In this document: positions 57,926 through 64,000 of the stretch, in pieces
Numbering within the stretch: position 1 is the stretch's first letter
Layout: each line of letters starts with the position of its first letter
DNA from: an uncultured Bacteroidales bacterium
GTDB lineage: Bacteria > Bacteroidota > Bacteroidia > Bacteroidales > F082
Direction of reading: 5' to 3'
DNA length: 64,000 bases
Assembly (NCBI GenBank): GCA_937906455.1
Contig: CALCYT010000046.1
Span: 1 to 64,000, forward strand
Program-made: the position numbers and the translations under genes
Notes under the pieces: generated by a model
What the model was told of the DNA's origin: nothing
What the model saw: only the letters and a program-made list of their open reading frames with translations
Database searches by the model: none

Positions 57926-57953
57926 AAGCATCGATTGTTCGGTGCTTTTTTTT
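57926..57953 (+). terminator. rpsP intrinsic terminator
   Basis: AAGCATCGA and TCGGTGCTT form a 9-bp stem (one G-U) with loop TTGT, followed by a run of T. Confidence 0.8.
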
Positions 57954-58044
57954 AGTTTATCAACACACCAACCATGATTTCCTGCATAGGTACGTTTATG
58001 ACACATCAATGGTAAAATAACACCAAATAGTTCATTGAATAATC

Positions 58045-58070
58045 AAAAAAAGGAGCGAAATCGCTCCCTT
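58045..58070 (-). terminator. clpB intrinsic terminator
   Basis: On the minus strand GGAGCGA and TCGCTCC pair around TT and are followed by TTTTTTT, about 25 bp after the clpB stop. Confidence 0.8.
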
Positions 58071-58092
58071 TGACCTTTCCATATTACAAATC

Positions 58093-60174
58093 TCAATTCC
58101 TGAACACCAGCCCCTTCCCGTCGTAATCAACCGTAATCGGCTTGTCTTTGTTCACCTTGTCGGCGATAATCATGCGAGAAAGCTCGTTCAACAGCTCTCG
58201 CTGCATCATGCGCTTCACCGGACGCGCACCATATTGCGGGTCATAGCTGATCTTTGCGATGTATCTGGTAGCAGCATCTGTCATGTCGATGTCAAGGCCA
58301 TTCTGTTTCAGCATCTCCTTAACCTTATTGAATTGCATCTTCACCACGTTAACTATCTGCTCCTCAGTGAGTTGCTTAAACACGATAATGTCATCGATCC
58401 TGTTCAAAAACTCAGGTCTGAAGTGGTTGCGAAGCTCGCCCTCAGGCACGTTGGACGTCATGATGATGATGGTGTTCTTGAAGTCGACCAAACGGCCCTT
58501 GTTATCGGTCAATCGGCCGTCATCCAACACCTGCAACAAGATGTTGAACACATCCGGATGAGCCTTCTCAATCTCATCGAGAAGCACCACAGAATATGGC
58601 TTACGGCGCACCGCCTCGGTGAGCTGTCCGCTCTCTTCATAGCCCACATATCCTGGAGGCGCCCCGATGAGCCGCGACACGGTGTGACGTTCTTGGTATT
58701 CCGACATGTCTATACGCACCATGTTGTTCTCGTTGTCGAACAGGAACTCCGCCAATGCCTTTGCCAGCTCGGTCTTGCCGACACCAGTGGTACCTAAGAA
58801 TATGAACGAGCCAATCGGTCGTTTCGAGTCCTGCAACCCTGCCCTGCTCCTTCTGATGGCATCGGAGACAGCAGATATTGCCTCGTCTTGACCCACGACA
58901 CGTTTGTGAAGCTCCGTCTCAAGATTCAGCAGTTTCTCACGCTCGCTCTGCAGCATCTTATGCACCGGGATGCCGGTCCAGCGGGACACGATTTCAGCCA
59001 CGTCGTCGGCCGACACCTCCTCGTCAACCAAGGGGTTGTCGCCCTGTATCTTGGTGAGTTGCTCTTTAGCCTTGGCTATGGCCGCCTCCGACTCCGCCAT
59101 CTTGCCGTAACGCAGCTCCGCCACCTTGCCGTAGTTGCCCTCGCGTTCTGCCACTGTGGCATGGTATTTGTAATCCTCAATGTTTTTCTTCTCTTTCTGA
59201 ATCTTCTCCACAAAGCCGCGCTCGGTCTCCCAACGCATCTGAATATCTTTGCGTTCCTTGTCCAACTCATTGATACTCTTGGTCAAATCCTCCACTTTCT
59301 TGGTGTCGTTTTCGCGTTTTATCGCCTCGCGCTCAATCTCAAGCTGACGAATCTTACGCTGCACATCTTCAAGTTCTTCCGGCACCGAGTTTATCTGTAA
59401 TCTCAGACGCGACGCAGCCTCGTCAATCAGGTCGATGGCCTTGTCGGGAAGGAAACGGTCGGAGATATAACGTATCGACAGTTCTACTGCGGCGATGATA
59501 GCCTCGTCGAGTATCCTCACCTGATGATGTGTCTCGTATTTCTCCTTCAGACCGCGCAGAATCGATATTGCCGACTGCTCGTCAGGCTCGTCGATCATCA
59601 CTATCTGGAAACGCCGTTCGAGAGCCTTGTCCTGCTCGAAATATTTCTGATATTCGTTGAGTGTCGTGGCACCTATGGCACGCAGCTCACCACGCGCCAG
59701 GGCAGGTTTCAGGATGTTTGCGGCGTCCATCGAGCCTTGACCACCGCCGGCTCCCACCAAGGTGTGAATCTCATCGATGAAGAGTATCACCTCTCCATCG
59801 CTCTCCACCACTTCCTTGATGACTGATTTCAGACGTTCCTCGAACTCGCCTTTATACATCGCGCCGGCTATAAGTGCGCCCATATCAAGGGAATACACTT
59901 TTTTCGACTTCAGGTTTTCAGGCACGTCGCCGCTCACTATACGCTGCGCCAAGCCCTCGGCTATTGCCGTCTTACCCACACCGGGTTCACCTATTAATAT
60001 AGGATTGTTTTTGGTGCGCCGCGACAGTATCTGAAGCACACGACGAATCTCCTCGTCACGGCCTATCACAGGGTCAAGCTTGCCTTTCTCCGCCAACTCA
60101 TTGAGGTTGCGCGCAAACCTGTCCAAAGCCTTCTCTTGTCCGTTTTGCTGATTGTTAAACTGGTTGTTATTCAT
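58093..60174 (-). CDS. clpB: ClpB-type AAA+ disaggregase lacking the N domain
   Basis: The 693-residue protein is ClpB from the first AAA+ ring onward. It has Walker A1 GEPGVGKT (62-69), Walker [11 protein letters not shown], the long coiled-coil M domain (about 263-385) that defines ClpB, Walker A2 GTTGVGKT (461-468), pore loop [10 protein letters not shown] and a C-terminal D2 domain. The usual N domain of about 150 residues is replaced by an Asn/Gln-rich leader ([20 protein letters not shown]), and the D2 loop before [11 protein letters not shown] is short. With DnaK it should dissolve aggregates. The ATG follows AAAGGAGAG, so the short form is the real product, not a truncated read. Confidence 0.93.
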   Translation of the reverse strand: MNNNQFNNQQNGQEKALDRFARNLNELAEKGKLDPVIGRDEEIRRVLQILSRRTKNNPILIGEPGVGKTAIAEGLAQRIVSGDVPENLKSKKVYSLDMGALIAGAMYKGEFEERLKSVIKEVVESDGEVILFIDEIHTLVGAGGGQGSMDAANILKPALARGELRAIGATTLNEYQKYFEQDKALERRFQIVMIDEPDEQSAISILRGLKEKYETHHQVRILDEAIIAAVELSIRYISDRFLPDKAIDLIDEAASRLRLQINSVPEELEDVQRKIRQLEIEREAIKRENDTKKVEDLTKSINELDKERKDIQMRWETERGFVEKIQKEKKNIEDYKYHATVAEREGNYGKVAELRYGKMAESEAAIAKAKEQLTKIQGDNPLVDEEVSADDVAEIVSRWTGIPVHKMLQSEREKLLNLETELHKRVVGQDEAISAVSDAIRRSRAGLQDSKRPIGSFIFLGTTGVGKTELAKALAEFLFDNENNMVRIDMSEYQERHTVSRLIGAPPGYVGYEESGQLTEAVRRKPYSVVLLDEIEKAHPDVFNILLQVLDDGRLTDNKGRLVDFKNTIIIMTSNVPEGELRNHFRPEFLNRIDDIIVFKQLTEEQIVNVVKMQFNKVKEMLKQNGLDIDMTDAATRYIAKISYDPQYGARPVKRMMQRELLNELSRMIIADKVNKDKPITVDYDGKGLVFRN

Positions 60175-60180
60175 TGTTTT

Positions 60181-60189
60181 CTCTCCTTT
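60181..60189 (-). promoter_or_regulatory. Ribosome binding site of clpB
   Basis: AAAGGAGAG lies 6 nt before the ATG at 60174 and supports the short, N-domain-less start. Confidence 0.55.
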
Positions 60190-60276
60190 CTATCGTTTTT
60201 CATGATTTTATCAAAAAGCAATCCAAAAAGCATAAATCGGAAATTTTGGCATATTAAATGACATTTTGACATTGTC

Positions 60277-60397
60277 CGTCATTTCGACTGAAGCAAAGCG
60301 GAATGGAGAAATCTCCCACTAACAATTTCGAAAGATTACAATGTCGGAGATTTCTCCATTTCGTTCCATTTCATTTCACTTCAGTAGAAATGACGGA
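60277..60397. repeat. Intact palindromic repeat, both arms
   Basis: Outer arms CCGTCATTTCGACTGAAG and CTTCAGTAGAAATGACGG (one mismatch) and inner arms GGAATGGAGAAATCTCC and GGAGATTTCTCCATTTC pair around a 29-nt loop. This is the most complete copy of the dispersed family. It fills much of the 297-bp gap between divergent clpB and the T9SS gene. Confidence 0.75.
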
Positions 60398-60445
60398 ATA
60401 CAAACAATATTTTCAAATCTTTTGCATTAATTAAAAGATTTTTAT

Positions 60446-60454
60446 TACTTTTGC
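60446..60454 (+). promoter_or_regulatory. Putative -7 box for the gliding-motility-type T9SS gene
   Basis: TACTTTTGC with TTTG 21 bp upstream lies 17 bp before the ATG at 60472. An in-frame TTG at 60451 lies inside the box and is excluded as a start. Confidence 0.55.
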
Positions 60455-60471
60455 AAATTAAACATTTTACA

Positions 60472-61620
60472 ATGAAAAACTTTGTCACGACATATAAAAT
60501 TTGGCTTTTGGCAATCGCTATCTTATTATCTATCAATGAGATAAAGGCGCAATGCGAAATACATCTCGAAGATGGCGTAACTATGCCGGTGTGCTACAAC
60601 GACGACATCCTTCTGAGCGTTGACCTCAACGTCAATTATTCGTACCAATGGTCACACAATGGCAATATCATCAGCGAAGGCCCGACAGCGTTGGTGAAAA
60701 TCACTGAAGACAACGCTGTTTACAAGGTGAACGTCACCGAGACGGAGTCGGGCAACTCTGTGTGCGAGAACAGCATCACTATCACGATGAGACCGAAGTT
60801 TAACATTGATTTTGAGCAACTTACGCTCACTTGTTCCGACAAGAGCAACGACAACGGCAGGACCGCCAAGGTGAGAGCCACAGCATCGGGAGGCGGCTAC
60901 TCAGCCTTCACATACCGCTGGAACTCGCCGATTCAGCCGATACAATATCTCGACGATCCGCAACTCGCCATGGGACTGAGTGCTTACACAAATTATACCA
61001 TCACCGTCACAAACGAATACGGATGCTCGCAGACCGACACGGTTAGTCTTTCGGCTTACACCAACCCAAGCATCGAGATCTTTTCCGACCCTGCCGACAC
61101 GGTGTATCTCGACAATCCGTATGTCACATGGGGCTTCACACAAACCGACACCATCACCGAAATTACCAATTATTACTGGCAGTTTGACGGTTACGACGAG
61201 ACATTCACAACACCTAATCCGAAAATCTCGTTCTCGGAAGAAGGCACCGGCAACATCTTGCTCACGGTGACAAACGAATATGGATGCGACACGACATATC
61301 AAGACTATATCAACGTTTTGCCCGTGAAACTCAAGATTCCGAATATCTTCACACCCAACGGCGACGGCATCAACGACTATTTTCAAATAGGCTATGACAC
61401 CGGCGAGCCAATCAACGATTTGAACAGATATTTCTTGAGCCATAAATTAGTTATTTTCAACAGATGGGGACGAATAGTCTATGAATCAAACAATTACAAA
61501 AACGACTGGGACGGCGGCAAGCTCCCCGACGGGACGTATTTCTACGTTCTGGATTGCAAAGGAAAGACAAAAAATTATAATTACAAGGGTTCTGTAATGA
61601 TTTGGAACTCAGGACGATAA
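60472..61620 (+). CDS. Secreted protein with T9SS type B (gliding-motility-associated) C-terminal domain
   Basis: The 382-residue protein has a signal peptide (IWLLAIAILLSINEIKA), Ig/PKD-like beta domains (YQWSHNGNIISEGPTALV; NEYGCSQTDTV repeated later as NEYGCDTTY), and the type B domain from about residue 290: IPNIFTPNGDGINDYFQI, VIFNRWGRIVYES, DWDGGKLPDGTYFYVL. It is exported by the T9SS and anchored or assembled at the surface. The protein is small for its class. The next gene lies 55 bp downstream past a repeat copy. Confidence 0.92.
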   Translation: MKNFVTTYKIWLLAIAILLSINEIKAQCEIHLEDGVTMPVCYNDDILLSVDLNVNYSYQWSHNGNIISEGPTALVKITEDNAVYKVNVTETESGNSVCENSITITMRPKFNIDFEQLTLTCSDKSNDNGRTAKVRATASGGGYSAFTYRWNSPIQPIQYLDDPQLAMGLSAYTNYTITVTNEYGCSQTDTVSLSAYTNPSIEIFSDPADTVYLDNPYVTWGFTQTDTITEITNYYWQFDGYDETFTTPNPKISFSEEGTGNILLTVTNEYGCDTTYQDYINVLPVKLKIPNIFTPNGDGINDYFQIGYDTGEPINDLNRYFLSHKLVIFNRWGRIVYESNNYKNDWDGGKLPDGTYFYVLDCKGKTKNYNYKGSVMIWNSGR

Positions 61621-61628
61621 CATCCACT

Positions 61629-61673
61629 CCGTCATTTCGACCGAAGCGTAGCGAAGTGGAGAAATCTCAGAGA
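61629..61673. repeat. Dispersed repeat, single arm, upstream of DUF1573
   Basis: CCGTCATTTCGACCGAAGCG through GTGGAGAAATCTCAGAGA fills the gap up to the DUF1573 start codon. Its 5' untranslated region is therefore made almost entirely of repeat sequence. Confidence 0.65.
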
Positions 61674-61675
61674 TA

Positions 61676-62128
61676 ATGAATATGAAAAAATTATTATTTA
61701 TAGTATTAGCAGTGATGATGGTATCTTGCGGCGATGATGAGAGCAAGATTAATACGGGTTTGGTGAACAATCCGGCGTCGGCGACAGGAAACTCCAACAC
61801 CAAAGAGCCTAAAATAGAATTCAAGGTTCTGGAGCATGACTTCGGCAAGATGATACAAGGCGAACAGGTGTCGTTCACATATCGGTTCAAGAACACCGGC
61901 AACGCCCCGCTGCTTATATCGGCAGTGGAGAGAACATGCGGATGCACCGACATCAAATTCCCTAAAGAGCCAATAAAACCTGGCGATGAGGGCGGCATCA
62001 GCATCACTTACGACAGCAAGGGCCATAAGGGATTTCAAAACAAACGTGTCATAGTGAAGGCCAACACCAACCCTTCGGAGACGATTCTGAAATTCAAGGC
62101 TCAGGTACAGACAGTTGACAATTTTTAA
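61676..62128 (+). CDS. DUF1573 lipoprotein, paralogue 3
   Basis: The 150-residue product has a lipoprotein signal (MKKLLFIVLAVMMVSCGDD) and a DUF1573 domain: LEHDFGKMIQGEQVSFTYRF, NTGNAPLLISAV, RTCGCTDIKFPKEPIKPGDE and FQNKRVIVKANTNPSE. It differs from the other two copies in being lipid-anchored. It begins the block DUF1573-yajC-YbbR-coaE, a conserved Bacteroidota order. Confidence 0.9.
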   Translation: MNMKKLLFIVLAVMMVSCGDDESKINTGLVNNPASATGNSNTKEPKIEFKVLEHDFGKMIQGEQVSFTYRFKNTGNAPLLISAVERTCGCTDIKFPKEPIKPGDEGGISITYDSKGHKGFQNKRVIVKANTNPSETILKFKAQVQTVDNF

Positions 62129-62145
62129 ATCTTAAATTATTCAAT

Positions 62146-62469
62146 ATGAACACATTAAGCATGTTTTTACTTCAAGCGGCACAGCCTCAGTCAAATGGCG
62201 GCGGCTATTCGGGTCTTCTCATGATTGTCTTGATTTTCGTGGTATTCTGGCTATTCTTCATCCGTCCGCAAAACAAGAGACAGAAAGAGGAACAGAAATT
62301 CCGTGAGTCATTGCAGAAAGGCGACGACATCGTCACCATCGGCGGCATCCACGGAAAAATCACCGACGTCAAGGAGACCACAGTGGTTGTCAGCATCGAC
62401 AGCAACGTGAAAATAGAGATTGAGAAGTCGGCGATAGTGGCTACACCTGTACAGGCTGTCAAAAAATAA
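62146..62469 (+). CDS. yajC: Preprotein translocase accessory subunit YajC
   Basis: The 107-residue protein has one N-terminal membrane span (LLMIVLIFVVFWLFFIRPQN) and the short cytoplasmic YajC domain (QKEEQKFRESLQKGDDIVTI, GGIHGKITDVKETTVVV). YajC associates with SecDF. It is 17 bp after the DUF1573 gene and 26 bp before the YbbR-domain gene, in one operon. Confidence 0.95.
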   Translation: MNTLSMFLLQAAQPQSNGGGYSGLLMIVLIFVVFWLFFIRPQNKRQKEEQKFRESLQKGDDIVTIGGIHGKITDVKETTVVVSIDSNVKIEIEKSAIVATPVQAVKK

Positions 62470-62495
62470 ATTCTTAAAGTAATGCTTTAAGTGGA

Positions 62496-63440
62496 ATGGC
62501 AAAAGAAGAACATTCACAAAATATTAGGCATCTAAGCGTGATGATAATGTTCATCATGGTAGCCGCATTGTTGTGGCTCATCATCAAGCTGTCGGACACC
62601 TATACCGTGACGGTTCCTTTTGCCATTCATTATGTTGACATCCCGGCCTCACAGCTTGTTCAAGACAACGATGAAGAGGTCAGGGTGACGGTAACGACGA
62701 CGGGCTTCAAGCTGCTGAACTATTATTTCAGGAGCAAGAAACACCGTAAAATCAACATCTCGCTGAAAGACACGAAATACAAGGCACACGAGCATGACGT
62801 TTACTCGTACAACAGCAAACTCGTAGCAGAAAAAATCGGGGAATACATGGCATCGAATGCCGGCGACATCAGCATCAGCGACGACGTGCAGTATTTCACC
62901 ATGAGCCGCCTCGCCTCGAAAAAAGTGAGGGTCATCCCTGAGACAAATCTCATCTTCGACCAGCAGTACAATTACTACGGCGATCCATCCGCGACACCGG
63001 ACTCCATCACAATTTACGGCTCCGTGGACGATGTCAGCGGCACCGACGAAATCAAAACCAAGGTCATAAGCCGGAAAAACGTCAACAAAAGCATTGTCAC
63101 CAAGGCTAAAATTGACATCAATGACAAGCTCAAAACCGACGTCAACGAGGTGGAAGTGTCAGTAAACGTTGAGAAATACACAGAATCGGAGGTCGTGGTT
63201 CCCATCACGATTCCGGCAGACCTACAGATGCACCTTTACCCTAACAAGGTAACCGTCAGATACATCGTCGCCATGAAAGACTATGCAATCATCAATAACT
63301 TGTCGTTCAAGGCTGTGGTGGACACTAACAACATGTTTTTCAACGATGTTTTGCCTGTGAAGATGGAGTTGCGCCCCAACAACATCCAAATCATCAGCCT
63401 CAATCCGAAAGAAGTCGAATACATCATCGTCCAACAATGA
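62496..63440 (+). CDS. YbbR-domain membrane protein
   Basis: The 314-residue protein has one membrane span (LSVMIMFIMVAALLWLIIKL) followed by YbbR-like beta domains outside (VPFAIHYVDIPASQLVQDND; VIPETNLIFDQQYNYYGDPS). In Firmicutes a YbbR protein regulates the c-di-AMP cyclase; here no cyclase gene is adjacent. Its end overlaps coaE by 4 bp (ATGA). Confidence 0.88.
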   Translation: MAKEEHSQNIRHLSVMIMFIMVAALLWLIIKLSDTYTVTVPFAIHYVDIPASQLVQDNDEEVRVTVTTTGFKLLNYYFRSKKHRKINISLKDTKYKAHEHDVYSYNSKLVAEKIGEYMASNAGDISISDDVQYFTMSRLASKKVRVIPETNLIFDQQYNYYGDPSATPDSITIYGSVDDVSGTDEIKTKVISRKNVNKSIVTKAKIDINDKLKTDVNEVEVSVNVEKYTESEVVVPITIPADLQMHLYPNKVTVRYIVAMKDYAIINNLSFKAVVDTNNMFFNDVLPVKMELRPNNIQIISLNPKEVEYIIVQQ

Positions 63441-64000
63441 AAAAGATCGGCATCACCGGCAACATAGGCAGCGGGAAGAGCTATGTATGCAAGATTTTCG
63501 AGAGCCTCGGCGTCCCTGTGTTTTATTCTGATGACGAAACAAAGAAACTATATCTCATGCCCTCTGTTAAAGCATTGATTGTCAATCGTTTCGGACAAGA
63601 AGTCTATTTCGATGACGGCACTCTGAACCGCAAGCTCCTCTCCTATCATCTTTTCAAAAACGACGAAGCCATGAAATTCATAGAGTCGGTGTTGTATCCC
63701 GCTCTGAATCAGCACTTTGACGAATGGTGCGAGCGACAAAAATCGCCTTACGTGTTATATGAGTCAGCGATACTTTTTGAAAAGAATTACGAAAAGTTTT
63801 TCGATAAGATAATCTTCGTTTCCGCAGCGGAACACATTCGTTTACAACGCGTTATGCGACGTGACGACTGCACGGAGGAAAACGTGAAATCAAGGATGAG
63901 GCTGCAAATGAGTGAGGATTTGAAAATTACAAAAGCCGACTATGTCATCTACAATGACGGCGACATAGATGTTGTGCCTCAAGTGCTGGAACTCAATAAG
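63437..64000 (+). CDS. coaE: Dephospho-CoA kinase (partial, window end)
   Basis: The first 188 codons are visible and the gene runs off the window. MKKIGITGNIGSGKSYVCKI holds the P-loop, followed by GVPVFYSDDETKKLY and the lid-region motif VSAAEHIRLQRVMRRDDCT. It phosphorylates dephospho-CoA to CoA in the last step of the pathway. The ATG overlaps the YbbR stop codon. Confidence 0.92.
   Translation, partial: MKKIGITGNIGSGKSYVCKIFESLGVPVFYSDDETKKLYLMPSVKALIVNRFGQEVYFDDGTLNRKLLSYHLFKNDEAMKFIESVLYPALNQHFDEWCERQKSPYVLYESAILFEKNYEKFFDKIIFVSAAEHIRLQRVMRRDDCTEENVKSRMRLQMSEDLKITKADYVIYNDGDIDVVPQVLELNK

Overview
The window looks like chromosome from a member of the Bacteroidota, probably a Bacteroidales-like lineage. 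The evidence is two secreted proteins with type IX secretion (T9SS) C-terminal domains, repeated TAnnTTTG(C) promoter boxes, few Shine-Dalgarno sequences, three DUF1573 proteins, a split transketolase, an S16 protein with a long tail, and the YajC-YbbR-CoaE block. I could not identify the species from the sequence.

Accessory island, about 1-10.8 kb, all leftward. A long type ISP-like restriction-modification enzyme (nuclease, helicase, methylase, specificity) is followed 6 bp later by a basic coiled-coil protein. Further downstream is an AT-rich operon of unrecognised genes. It opens with a SEFIR/TIR-domain gene carrying a frameshift, followed by three inner-membrane-anchored proteins, a small ORF split by an in-frame TAG, and a soluble protein. 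This is the best candidate for an undescribed, possibly decaying, defence or signalling system. The restriction gene has a long leader with two strong hairpins.

Housekeeping region, about 10.8-47.5 kb. In order: Mpl murein recycling ligase with an Omp28-like T9SS protein; XerD; an FtsX-type permease; a DUF1343 muramidase-like protein; an aminotransferase with a DUF1573 protein; tRNA-Met; split transketolase; RluA-type pseudouridine synthase; NfeD and SPFH membrane proteins; a YbaK/ProX-like deacylase; arginine deiminase; beta-galactosidase with a POT transporter; LigA; a polyferredoxin with a Tat-exported aldo/keto reductase-ferredoxin. Then comes a tight leftward operon (DUF456, C69 dipeptidase, RarA, MenG, MenA, free-methionine sulfoxide reductase), an outer-membrane protein pair, DUF58 and thioredoxin.

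Second accessory patch, about 47.6-52.5 kb, AT-rich. It holds an RHS remnant, a DUF1573 protein, a TlpA-like thioredoxin-fold protein, a lipoprotein, a small secreted protein interrupted by a stop codon, and a TPR membrane regulator whose N-terminus has absorbed a dispersed repeat.

Core region, 52.5-64 kb. DnaE with an N-terminal proofreading exonuclease, RpsP, a ClpB that lacks the usual N domain, a gliding-motility-type T9SS protein, and the DUF1573-YajC-YbbR-CoaE operon, with CoaE cut by the window end.

Two repeat families run through the second half: a palindromic element with core TCATTTCGACYGAAGC and GGAGAAATCTC, and short tandem repeats built on TTAG (mostly 7-mers) near gene ends.
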